A DNA stretch of 64,000 bases, from the NCBI GenBank assembly GCA_012656075.1, contig JAAKBF010000159.1, positions 868,001-932,000 on the forward strand, given 5' to 3'. Every line of letters begins with the position of its first letter. Position 1 is the first letter of the stretch. The DNA comes from Phytophthora hibernalis. Its lineage: Eukaryota; Oomycota; Peronosporomycetes; Peronosporales; Peronosporaceae. Shown piece after piece: positions 10,308-22,000 of this stretch. Below the pieces are notes generated by a model. The model was not told the DNA's origin and searched no databases. It worked only from the letters and a program-made list of their open reading frames with translations. The position numbers and the translations under genes are program-made.

Positions 10308-11734
10308 ATGGAGGACGAGACGCTGCGTCTGCAGTTCGGCTCGGCCGCCACGACGATCGGCAGCCAGTGGTTGGCATTGGATGAGGTCAATGAGGTCTCC
10401 AAGAAGCCACAGGTGCTGGCGTTCGAGGCCAAAGGCCGCGTGAGGCGACGAACGGGAGCGATTCCCCACCGTCCGGAGGCTCCGCAGACGTGGTAAAGTG
10501 TTTGAAGCCTCCAACCCCAATGGTCCTCCCCCAAATCCCATTGTGTGTGACTCATTTCGCCCTTTGCAACGATTTTGCACTGCGCAGGACTGCGGGCGTG
10601 CAAGTGTGCGACCAATCGGAGGCTGTTCCGGTGGCCAACGGTCTGTGGGACTGGACGCGTCTCGAGGAGCGCAACCTCGTGGAGGTGGACGAGTTCCGGC
10701 CGCACCTGCCGTTGCACAACTTCTACGAAGGCCGCGCAGAGGCAAACGGCGGAAACATTGGCAGTGCAACGCTGGAAAACGCCGAAGATCGGATTCGAGC
10801 GGTGCTAGAAGCTTGTGACCAGCTGCGACTTGTGCAGACTCTGGTGGACATGGACTCGTCGTGGGGCGGCCTGGCGCTGGAGATGATGACGTACGTGACG
10901 GAAGAGTGTCCCGGTGCAGTGGTGACTGTCGTGGGCAACGACTGGAGCTATCCCATGGCCAGCGACGACGCTGACTTTCGTGTGGCTCACAGTGTTCGCG
11001 ACCGCACCAAGGTCGAGGCCAGGAAGCGCGTCAACGTGGCGTCGTCCGTGGCGCTGCTGTCTGAAGTCTCCAGTCTGTTGATACCTGTGGCAACGTCGAG
11101 TGTGCAGCTCTCGCAACTGCATTTCGATCGGTCGAGCTGTGCACAAGTCAGTAGCGTTGTGGCTACTGCACTGGAGCTCGCTCTGTCGACGCACAGAGGC
11201 GAAATGGTCCAGTCCAACATGAAAGTTGCAGAGCTGAGTGCGTCGTTCCCGCACACAACCGACCCGACCCTTTTGCTGCAGAGTATCAAGCACAGCCAAG
11301 TGGGTCGCAATTGCTCTGCAAAAGATCCGTTGCAGGGTTTTTCGCTGCTCCCTGGTACCCGCGAAGTTCGGCCGAACAAGACGCACTTCTGTCGTTTGCA
11401 CCTGCGTGGACCGTTCGCGAACTTCGCGTTGCGTTCGGTGGCTGACGAGTTTGCGCTGTTTTCGCGCGACGTGGCGTTGCAGTGGTCCGAGACGTCGCTC
11501 GTGCTGCCGGAGACGTACCGACTGCAAACGCTGCAAAACGCTTCGGTGGACGCCATTTCGCAACTTTCGTGGGGCAGTCGAGCGGGCGACTACCTGAGTG
11601 CAATTGCGCAACAAGTTGCAAAAAGCAACAACCGCACGTTGTTCGAATTCACGCGCGCCGGGATGAGCTCCGACGCGCCAGAAGAGTTGGCAGCCGCTTT
11701 GGCAGGCATGGGCGACGCATATTTCGCACAGTAA
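10308..11734 (+). CDS. Misato-like tubulin-related protein
   Basis: Predicted exons 10308-10492 and 10588-11734 give 443 aa. The intron (10493-10587) has a GTAAAG donor and a TGCGCAG acceptor, and the joined frame is in phase. Exon 1 opens METLQFG-style (MEDETLRLQFG, then SQWLALDE), as in Misato/DML1 proteins, which share a tubulin/FtsZ-like N-terminus. Exon 2 carries LPLHNFYEG, then SSWGGLALEMMTYVTEEC, close to the Misato segment that precedes the tubulin-like fold. Family members act in mitochondrial distribution and in chromosome or spindle maintenance. The segment encoded at about 10430-10492 fits the family poorly, so the exon 1/2 junction could lie elsewhere or hide an indel. The myotubularin gene begins 166 bp after its stop. 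Confidence 0.8.
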
Positions 11735-11900
11735 AGACAATTACCTTTTGGCTACATTTTTGCAAGTTGAAGTCAAAAGAGTCAGCAATGCAGTGCAAAT
11801 CGTACTTAGTCGAGGTGACCTGATAAGATCATACGCCGTCTTTAGCGCAAAAGCAGCGCTCGACTATTTGCGCGAAGGACTTTTGCAGTGCAACACTCGG

Positions 11901-14659
11901 ATGGATCGGATGTTCAGCGGAGCCGTGGCGCGAATCGGTGAGGCAGCGCTGCCCTTTAACAGTCGACGCAGCGTGGAGGAGGACTCGTGGACGGAGGTGG
12001 AGCGCCAGGAGCTGGACCACGCAGTACGCCGCGCTGCAAAAATATCCGCAAAAGTTGCGCAAAAATAGTTGCGCAAAAAGTTCTGATTTGCGCTTTTTGT
12101 GATGTTGCAGACGTCGTACGTGTCGGAGAGCATGTACCTGGTCATGGAGAACCCCGCGGGGACCTGTACGTGGGGAGACTGTGCACTTGAAGGTGCACGC
12201 CCTGTGCGACCAGTCGACGCTCGGGAGAGTGGCAGGCATCAAGAAGAAGGAGGAGGACGGCGTTTTGCACGGGACGCTGTTTCTCACCAACTACAGACTG
12301 CTGTTTCGCTCTTTCCACGTGCGTTTTGCGCAAATGTGCAAAAAGTATCTGGATATTTTGCGCTAAATTTTGGCTTATTTTGCACGACAGCACCACGAAC
12401 AAGAGCTGGTGGAGGTGCAACTGCACAACATCGCCGAACTGGCCGAGTTTCGCGTGAATGGCAAGGCAGGCCCCATGAGTCAACTCGAAGTTTCGTGCAA
12501 AAACTTCGCGTTGGTCAAGTTCAACTTCCCGGGCGACTCGGTGTCTGGAGACGTGTACGTGCAAATCAGCCAATTGCTCATGCGCAAACTGCAGCCTGTT
12601 GCATTTGCATTTGCGGATATTTCGGGATGGGCAACCTACGACCCACAAGCCGAATTTACTCGACTCGGGTTTAAAACCCCGAAAGCTGGGGCGCAAATTG
12701 GCGGATTTCGGGTGACCCACGTCAACTGCAAGTACAAAATGTCCCCCACGTATCCTAGCGCCTTTGTGGTGCCCGCCTCAGTGTCGGACGGAGAGTTGCG
12801 CAAAATCAGCTGTTTTCGCGCTCGAGGACGTGTGCCGGCCGTGACTTATCGTCATAAGAATGACGCCGTGGTGGCAAGATGTTCTCAACCTCTGGTGGGT
12901 CTGAGGAGGAAAAGATGCACTTCAGATGAGGCTTTTATGGGTGCACTACGACGAGAGTGCAAAGGAAAGTTGCTGTTTATTGACTGTCGGAGCCAAACAA
13001 GCGCCTATGGGAACGTTGCGCTGGGTGGAGGCTTTGAAGTGTACGTTCGTTGCTGACTGGATAATAATAACTGCTGGATGGTTAACTGACAAGTGTTTGT
13101 GCAGACTGGACTACTATAAGGATACCAACATCATGTTTATGGGCATCGAGAACATCCACTCCATGCGAGATTCGATCCGCAAGCTCTTCGATTTGATCAA
13201 GAATGAGGTGCGCGGGAACGAGCGACCGAATTGGCTATCGTGTCTCGAGGTGCGTAGCTGGTCATTGGGTAGTGGGAACTTGGACTAACACGATGTGCTG
13301 TGTCGCTAGAGCACTCGATGGCTAGAACATGTGCGCTCCATCTTAGTCTCGTGCTCTGTTTGTGTGGCAAAGCTGCTTGAAGGCACCAGCCTCATGATTC
13401 ACTGCTCTGACGGTTGGGACCGCACAGCTCAAATCACAGCCTTGGTGAAGCTTTGCGCCGATCCTTTCTACCGCACAGTAAAGGGATTTCAGGTAAGGAC
13501 GATCGCGATTATTTTCGCAAAACTGATCCTCATATTGTCGTGTTCCGTTGTCCAGGTGCTGATTGAGCAGGAGTGGTGTGCTTTTGGACACCAATTCCGC
13601 GCACGGTCAGGGCACACGGACACCAAGCAGCCTACTGGGAGGACGATAGCACGTCGCCTGTATTTATGCAGTTCGTGGATGCCGTGGCAGCTCACGCGCC
13701 AATTCCCGTGTTCCTTTGAGTTTAGCGAGCGCTACCTCATCGCTTTGCTTGACGAAGTCTACAACAAACGCAGCGGAACTTTCCTCCACGATTGCGAAGA
13801 GGCCCGAATGGTTCGTTCCTGAGCTCAGCTACATGGTTAACAAACAACCGTCGCTAAGCCTTGTCTATTGTTCGTGTCAGGGATCCAATACAGTCACCCG
13901 GTGCAGTAGCGCGTGGACGCTGCTCGAGTCACATCCCCATGTTGCAGATTTCAGGAATCCGTTCTACATGCTGCCGCTGAGTGGCGACGGATCCACCGAC
14001 AGATCTCCGACAGTGCTGCAGTTGAAGTGGCACACGAGTTCGCTGGCGATCTGGACGGCCTTCTACCTGCGTTCGCTGGAATCGAATGACTCGAGGGTAC
14101 ACCAGGTCCCATTGTCTTCATGTCTGCTGTGGTGTTGCAGTTGACAGCAAAAAGCCTCATCTCACACTTGTTGTTGTTGTCTTAGGATGCGTGGGCCAAG
14201 GAGTTGCAAGTGACGCAGCGCGAGTTGCAGGACCAACTGAGCGTCGCGCACCAGCAGTTGCAGTGCCAAGTAGAGCAGAACTCGGGGTTGCAGAGCGAAT
14301 TGGAGCAGTTGCGGCGCGAAAGAGCGCAGTTGCACCGGTTGCTGGAAGGAGAGGTGTACAGCGACACACTCAACGGGTTGTTGGTGCACGAAGAGGACGA
14401 GAGCGAAGACGGGGTTCTGTTGAGCGTGACACCTGTGGGCGAGAGTCGCACGACGTTGCAAGCTTCATGCAACGAGCAGGATCCAGCAAATGACGCAAAA
14501 GTGTTTTCGACCACCGGCGTGGGCTGTTTCCTGGGTGGGTCCATGAGCCAGGATTTTGAGATTTTGCAGTCGTATTTCGACCCGAAACGTCCATCTCTGT
14601 CCAGCTGCAACGAGCTGTTCCCGCAAAGACGAATCTCGGTCGGAGAAGTGGTGCGATGA
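11901..14659 (+). CDS. Myotubularin-family phosphoinositide 3-phosphatase
   Basis: Predicted exons: 11901-12023, 12111-12318, 12391-13040, 13105-13249, 13310-13492, 13556-13810, 13881-14096 and 14186-14659 (about 750 aa). Introns are 60-90 bp with GTRNGT-type donors. A PH-GRAM domain includes GETVHLK and GTLFLTNYRLLF. The phosphatase domain carries TYPSAFVVP, KLLFIDCRSQTSA, NIHSMRDS and the active site HCSDGWDRTAQ (C-x5-R complete), then FEFSERYLIALLDEVYN. A long Gln/Glu-rich coiled coil forms the C-terminus. It should remove the 3-phosphate of PI3P and PI(3,5)P2 on endosomes. Three indels are inferred: an extra base in the G run 12158-12161, one missing at about 13611-13622 and one extra at 13711-13716. 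The last two compensate, replacing about 33 residues. The first exon is the least certain. Confidence 0.85.
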
Positions 14660-14855
14660 AGAGTAGGAGACTGCAACTATTATAGGTTTGTACAGTTTGT
14701 TTAATACATATACTTTGGATTGTTTAGTATCTGCATGATTGGATAAAAATAGTTTCGCCCAATTATAACGACCGAACACATCCCACTTTTGCATTCAATT
14801 TGCACTGCAATTGCACGAATGCCGAATGCAGACTCCTTTAGCGCAAATCGGCAGC

Positions 14856-15834
14856 ATGGGCGACGAGGACCGCAGCCCGGAGGAGTGCAAATTGCTGAGC
14901 GGCGATTTCGCGGCGCTGTTGCAGGTGCTGCTGGGACTCATCGCCATGTCGGTGCTTGTGGTCAAGCGGCTGCGCGAAGTGCCGAGGCGCCCGCTAATGG
15001 TGCGCAAATAAGCTGCAAATTAGTTGCAGGTGTTCGGTCTGACTGAAAAGTTCGCGCAAAACTGTTTGCAGGTGTGGGCCTTTGACGCGTCCAAGCAGAT
15101 GATTGGCGCAACGTTCGCGCACGTGGCCAACCTGCTCATTGCAATTTCGCTCTACTCGTACCAAGCGCAACTGCAATCGGAGGAGGAGGCCGCGGACCAG
15201 GTACAAAAACAAACGGATATTTGTTGCGCAAAAATGATTTTTGCACTAACGTTTTCTTATTTGGTCCAAAGTGTGCCCTCTACTTTGTCAACTTTACGCT
15301 GGACACGACGTTGGGTGTTTTCCTCAACTACGTTTTGCTGTCTGCGGTGGTGCTGCTGGCGCTGCGGTTCGGCTGGTCGTCGCTCCAAACTCCCGGGGAC
15401 TACGGTACGCCCGTTCGAGTTCGCGCGTGGCTGTTGCAAGTGACGGCGTGGATTTTCGTCATCTTCGGCTGCAAATTCCTCATCGCGTTGCTCATCGTGG
15501 CGTTCGAAAAGCCGCTCGGATCTTTTGCAGTGCTGCTGTTCAAGCCTCTGGAGACGCACCCAGAGGTGGAACTGACGCTCGTCATGATCGCGTGTCCCTG
15601 TCTCATGAACGCGCTGCAGTTCTGGGTGCAGGACAATTTCCTGAAAAAGACGTACGAGACGAAAGTTTCGTTGTGACGCAGGCCACGCAGTCCCCCAGTT
15701 TGGACGAGGAGGGCAAGTTGCCCACTCCGGGGACACCTACGGACGACGAGTGCAGTGAACCAGGGAAGGACATCCCAGGCTCAGTGATGGCAGCACACAG
15801 GAGACAGGACTCGAGAAAGTCCACCTCGAACTGA
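14856..15834 (+). CDS. STIMATE/TMEM110-family membrane protein
   Basis: Exons 14856-14999, 15072-15200 and 15272-15676 (phase 0 throughout; CTAAC branch point in intron 2) give 225 aa. The protein matches the TMEM110/STIMATE fold: FAALLQVLLGLIAMSVLVVKR, WAFDASKQMIGATFAHVANL, CALYFVNFTLDTTLGVFLNY, GDYGTPVRVRAW and NALQFWVQDNFL, with about five TM helices. In animals this ER protein promotes STIM1 activation at ER-plasma membrane contacts; the oomycete role is unknown. The frame stops at 15676, but restoring one base in GTTTC (15665-15670) continues it through an acidic, Pro/Ser-rich tail to 15834 (278 aa), which is the reading I favour. ATG 14826 is an alternative start. Confidence 0.85.
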
Positions 15835-16005
15835 CATCTGTCTAACATTTCCATGTAGAATTTTAATCAAGTGGTACCTTTGCGAGTACATGTTACAAGC
15901 GAAGTGGTACTTTTGCAACCAGCGATTCTATACGCATTCGTATCTCTTTATTCCATCACAACTGAGACCTACGTCTCATCCTACAAATGCCCCCATTTCC
16001 CTACG

Positions 16006-19000
16006 TTATTTACGCCGCATGAGCATGAGGGCGACGGCGCTTAGACCCACCATGAGGGTGGCCGCTCCACCTGCAATCAGGCCCGCGTTGTTGTTGAGCG
16101 AAAAGCCGCGGTCGCGGTTCTTACGCCGCGACTTCTTGCTCTTCTTGCGCACGACCTCCTCCTCCGAGCTGCTGTCATCGCTCTCGGACGAAGACAGCTC
16201 GTCCACCTTTGTGAGCAACCGGTTGCGAGGCTTGGGGCCCGCCACGTTTGATCCGGTCGCACTGCCAGCAGCCGAACTGGCCATGGACACGACGCTGCCG
16301 TTGCCGTCGTGCTGCTGGCGCTTCACCACATCCAACTCCAGCACCAGGCGCTTCCACCCGGCGCGCTGGGCCATGTGCACAGCCTCCACGAGGCTCTCGT
16401 CTGACGTCAGTAGTGCCATATCACCCTCGTCGTCCTCGTACCTGAGGCGCAGCGCCTCGTTGTCGTCCAGTCCCATCTTGAACCGAATCTGCTCGAGAAG
16501 CGGACCCATGGAGTTGAACCGGCACATGATGCGGTGGAAGTGACCGCCATCGCTCACCTTGAAGACGAACGTGTTCTCGTCCGTAACATTCTTCATCATC
16601 ACGCTCGTCGTGGTAGTGTTGGCTCCGCTAACAACCGACACGCTCTCGCCAAGTTCCGCGTACGCACCCAGCGAGTTCGAATACCGCCCAGCTCCGTTGA
16701 GGCCAACAGCACTCGCCGTCGGCGTCGACGCGCTATCGGCATTATACTCGTCCCGCTCGAATTCCTCAATGGTGCCCACCGACCGAACGTCGTCGTTCAG
16801 TCCGCCATAGGCGCCTCCTGCAACTTCTTCCTGCAGGTTCATAGCCGTCTGCCAGAACTGCCTCCAGTCGCCGTTTGAAGTGCCACCAGATGTAGTCTGG
16901 AACTGACCGTAGCTCAGGCAAATCACATCCGCCATGCCCAAGATTTCGCCGTCGTCCGCCAGCACGGGCATGAACAACTGTCCAGCATCGTGCAAGGCAC
17001 GGAGACCATCAACAATACTCATTTCCGGGCCCATCAGATCGGGGTCCATCGTCATCACCTCTTCCACGGTAGTCGTCTCGGCATACAGGCCCTTAGCCAC
17101 CAACTTGCGCAACAGATCCTTGGTCGTCACCATACCGCACAGCTCGTGCTCGTCGCCAAGTACGATTGCAGCCTTTTTGGTGTTCGCCATGAGCTTTGCC
17201 GCACGAGCAGCCGTAGTGTGAATATCAATGACAGGAGGCATAATCTCGCCGTCAAGGGCGTCTCCGACTGTAGGTCGCACCATCTTCTCCATCATGGGGC
17301 CTAGCAACCGCTGCAGATTTGAGCCGGTACCAAGATCACGCGAGAACTCTGATGCCGCCGCCTCCGTCGACTGCTGCACCTTCTCCAGACACGTAATGGC
17401 GTCGTAGAGACACTTGGAAATGTCCAGCATGCCTTGCGGCGTACCATCAGAGCCAAGCACTGGTAAGTGCTTGAAGCGGCCCTCAAGCATTTTTGTGATA
17501 GCCTCGATGGCCTGGTCATCCATGAACACACAAGTCGGTTTGGTAGTCATCACTGACGCTACCGAGCAGCTTTCAGGGTCGATATCTTCAGCCAGCACGC
17601 GACGCGTGATATCAGTGTCTGTCAAGATACCACGAAGTTCTCCTTCTTCCGTGGTCACCACCACTGCCTCAACGCGCGCTTGCCGCATCCGTTTCGCAGC
17701 CTCTGCCACAGTAATAAATTCGTTGATCCGGGTCACCTCCTGTGGCCGCAGCATCGACACAGGCCGCATTGCACCTTCCGGCTCGGGTACGTGGTCCATC
17801 ATCGACGAGTGGTGGCTTTCCGTGTACTTGCCTGGACGCCTCCGCGATCTCCGCGAGTATCGCGAGCCGGTCATGCTAGCAAGCTCACTAAAGTCGTCAT
17901 CATCATGTCCGAGAGCCAATGATACGTCCCAGAACGCACGCCAGTCCGAATCCTCGTCGATGGGTGTGCCGTTCTCAGCAGCGGCGCCACTTGCGAACGT
18001 ACCGTAGCACAGCGACAGCACATCCAGCATACCAACAATAGTGGTGGTCTCAGGGTTCACGATCGGCAAGTGCAGGAAGTTGTGCTCGTACATGATATGC
18101 AGCGCTTCGACAAGCTTGGTGTTGGGTGGTGCTGTCTCCGGGTTAGGAGTCATCACCTGTCCTACAGTAGTCTCAGCAGCATCCAGTCCAGCACCAGTCA
18201 CACGCAGCAACAGGTCCTTCGGAGTAAACACACCCAGAACCTTCCGCGTCAAAGCAGAAGAACCAATGTCATAACCTCCTCCGCTAACCGAAGAGCGGTG
18301 TCCGCCACTCACAGAGGAGTTGTTGTCTGCGTTCGGATCCTCCACGATAAGGGCAGCTTTGCGTGATGCAGCCATCTGGCGCGCAACCTCCATCACCGTG
18401 TCATGCTCGCTAACCAGCGGAGGCAACGTCTCATCCTCCAGAATGGCATCCACAGTAGGCGAAAGAAGTTTATCAACCATGGGAGCCACAAGCTGCTTCA
18501 GAGCACCCTGACCCGAACCAATACCAGTAGCGTGCAGCTGCTTCTCCAGCCGTTGACGGAGAGAACCGCTCGACGACTGCTGCACCTTTTCGATACGTGT
18601 GATCGCGTCGTACAAACACTTCTGAATCCGGAGCATACCTGCAACCATACCTGTTTCGTCCACGACGGGCAAGTGCCGGAACTTACCCTCGAGCATCATG
18701 AACATCGCGTCCATGGCACTATCGCGCTCATCCACAAACTTCGGGTCCGGTGTCATCGCATCCAGCACGCTCACGTAGAACGGGTCATTGCCCAAAGCCA
18801 CAACACGTCGAGTCACATCGGTATCCGTAAGAATACCAAGAAGACCGCCATCGCGTCCAATAATCAGTGCCGCGTCCGTCTGCGTAATGCTCATTTCCTT
18901 CGCAGCATCAGCAACAGAGAATGTCTCCGAGATCGTGATTGCCTTCGACGGTCGCAGCTTTGACACAGGGCGAACGTCGCCCGTAGCCACACTTGGCTTC

Positions 19001-22000
19001 TTATCCTTCTGACTCATACCGGTGCTACTTGCCGCATGGTTGTGTGAGAGTCCGCTGCGGAAACTGTGGTGTGACGAGACATCATCGTCATCGGTAGCCT
19101 CAAACGAAGCGTTCCAGAATGACTTCCACTCGCTGGGTTTGCCCTTTGCGAACGAACCGTAGCTCAGAGATAGCACATCAATCAAACCAATAGGCTGCTT
19201 GTTCACTTCCGACTGCATCACCGCTAGATATAGCGTCTTGTGGTCGTGCATCGTGTGCATAGCGTCTATCACTGACGAGGCTCCGCTCACGGTCACGTCC
19301 TTCTCCAACATCACTTCGCACACTGGTGTCGTGTGAACGGGCAGTCCACGTGCAAGCACCTTCTCCAGCATTTCTTTGGGTGTAAAAATACCACAAAAAT
19401 GACCGCGGTTATTCACAACCAGAGCTCCCTTCTTCGTGATTGCCATTTGCTTTGATACCTCAAACACAGACGTGAAACGCTGCACCCGAGGAGGATCGAC
19501 GCCTTCCTCATCAATCACCGTCTTAATGTCCGGTGAAAACATTTTGTTCACCATGGATCCAAGTAGCTGAGATACACCTCCAGTACGAGCATTACCATTC
19601 ACACGGTTCTTCATCTCCTTCTCTAGCGTGTGACGCAGCGCAGCCGATGATTGCTCCGATTTCTCCATCTTTCGAATTGCATCATACAGACACTTCGCAA
19701 TGTTCAGGATGCCAACTACGGGGCCATTGCGCTCGACAACCGGTAAGTGGCGGAACTTACCCTCAAGCATGCTGATAAGGGCATCAATGGCAGGGTCGTC
19801 CATCGACACAAACACGGGATTGCGAGTCATGACATCGCCCACTAGCGTCGAATCCATCGGTCGGTTCTCTGATACGACTCGGCGCGTCAAATCCGTGTCC
19901 GTGATAATACCGTTTAGCATGCCCTCCTCTGACACAACCAACACGCAGTCCATTTTGTTGCGTCCCATCGTTCGCGATAGCTCCGCGATGGTTGTTGTCT
20001 CCGAGACGGTCAGCACCTGAGTAGGACGCAGCTTCGCCACTGTGCGCTTCTTCTCTTCTTGCTCTGCCCTCGATAGCAGCGTTGTGCGCTCGCGGTCACC
20101 AGCCTCTGACGGCAGAGAAGGCTGGTCCAGTTGCAGCGTCGTATTCCAGAACTCCTGCATCTGCTCGCGGTTTTCGCCGTAGATGGCATCGATAGTGCCG
20201 TAGCTGAGATCAAGAACGTCAACCATACCAACAAGTTCGTACGAGTCCGCCTTCAGCACAGGCAGGTTCAGACAGCGAGAGTCGTGCATGATGTGCAAGC
20301 CATCCAGGACAGATGTCGACGGAGTAGCAATTTCTGGGTCGTTCAGCATTACTTCCTCCACATACGTAGTTGAGGGTTTAAGCGACTTAGCGATCACGTT
20401 CATCACCAGCTCGTTCGGGGTAAAGATACCAACCAGCTTGTCAAAATTGAAATCATCGACAATCAGCGCCGCCTTTTTCGTGGATGCCATCGCCTTTGCT
20501 ACATCACTCACAAGGGATGACTTCGGAAGACGTGGGGCTGGTGTGGAACCGTTCTGAGACTCGCTTTCAAGGATAGATCCCAGAGTAGGAGTCGAGAGCT
20601 TCTCCAACATCGGAGCAAGTAGCTGCTGAAGAGTCGACGATTTGCCGCTCTTCTCCAACGACGCCTTCAGCTGGTCTGTAGATTGCGTAGCGTGCTCAAG
20701 ACGCTTAGATACATCGTAGATGCATTTGCCAATGTTCAAAACGCCCGCAATACTACCACCGTCGACAACCGGTAGGTGACGGAAGTGTCCCTCCTGCATC
20801 GAAAGCAGCGCATCGATAGCGCTGTCGTTGGGCGACACATACTTGATGTCTCTCGTCATCACATTGCACACAGGTACCTCCTCGGGGTTCAGACTCAACG
20901 CTAGAACACGGCGACAGATATCCGTGTCTGTCAAAATTCCGTTCAGACCACCCGCTTCATCCACTACAAGCAAGGCATCCGTTCGCTTCTGCTTCATCAG
21001 GAGGGCCGCTTCAAACACTGATGCTACTTCATCAATTGTGACAGCAGGAAGTGGGCGCAAACTGGACACCGGACGAATGTTCACGCCTTTGTCGCGGTCC
21101 TTCTGCTGGCGGACTTTGCTAGCAACCGACAAATTCGACGTAGATCGGCCCGACGTCATAGAGGTGGTATCGTCGTCGTGATAGTCAAAAGCAGCGTTAA
21201 AGAATTTGCCAATATCGCGGGACTCACCGAAGGAAGCCAAGCTAATGGATAGCACATCCGCCACGCCCAGAATTTCGCCAGAATCCGGCGATACAACAGG
21301 CAGATTTAGGAACTTGCCATCATGCATGATGTGGAAGGCATCAAGCACCGACGTCTCTGGAGCTGCCGACTCCGGGTTGGGAGTCATCACGTCACTGACT
21401 GATGTGGTGTGCACGTCCAAATCCTCTGCAATTACGCGAAGCAGCACATCCTTCGGAGTGAAAATACCGACGAGATCCTGCGACTCCGGATTCGAGGAAA
21501 CCACAAGAGCTGGTCTTCTCGTCTCAGCCATATACGTCGTCGCCTCATAAACCGTCATGTTTCCATACACAAGCGGTGGCATAATCTCGCCTGGCGCCGA
21601 CACCACATCCTGGAGCGATGGGGACAACATTTTTCTAGCATTCCACGAAGTAATACGTTGTTGCTGCTCGCACCAAGCTCTTGCTGAAGAGACGTCGACA
21701 TGTTCTCCACTCGGCGAATCGCATCGTGCAAACACTTCGCAACATTGAGTAGTCCAACAATGTTGCCGCTGTGAGAGCTCACCACAGGCAAGTGGCGGAA
21801 CTTCCCGCTGAGCATGGTGTCCATCGCTTCCACTGCATTGTCTTCCAGGCTAACGCAGCTGGGGTTCGGCGTCATCACCGATTGGATACTAACTCTAGCT
21901 GGGTCCACGCCCTTCGATACAACACGACGCGCAGCATCCGTATCCGAAAATATACCAGTTAACGCACCCTCCCAGTTGGTCACCAACACAGCAGCGGCGC

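Noticed and set aside
10098..11740. Minus-strand frames opposite Misato (10098-10769, 10805-11740)
   Set aside because: Antisense shadows; no recognisable motifs, whereas the plus frame shows Misato blocks and a consistent splice junction.
21555..21735. An intron joining the two CBS frames near 21630
   Set aside because: There is no donor/acceptor pair of plausible length; the overlap is a few bases around an A5 run and the protein motif LEKMLSPSLQ is restored by one base.
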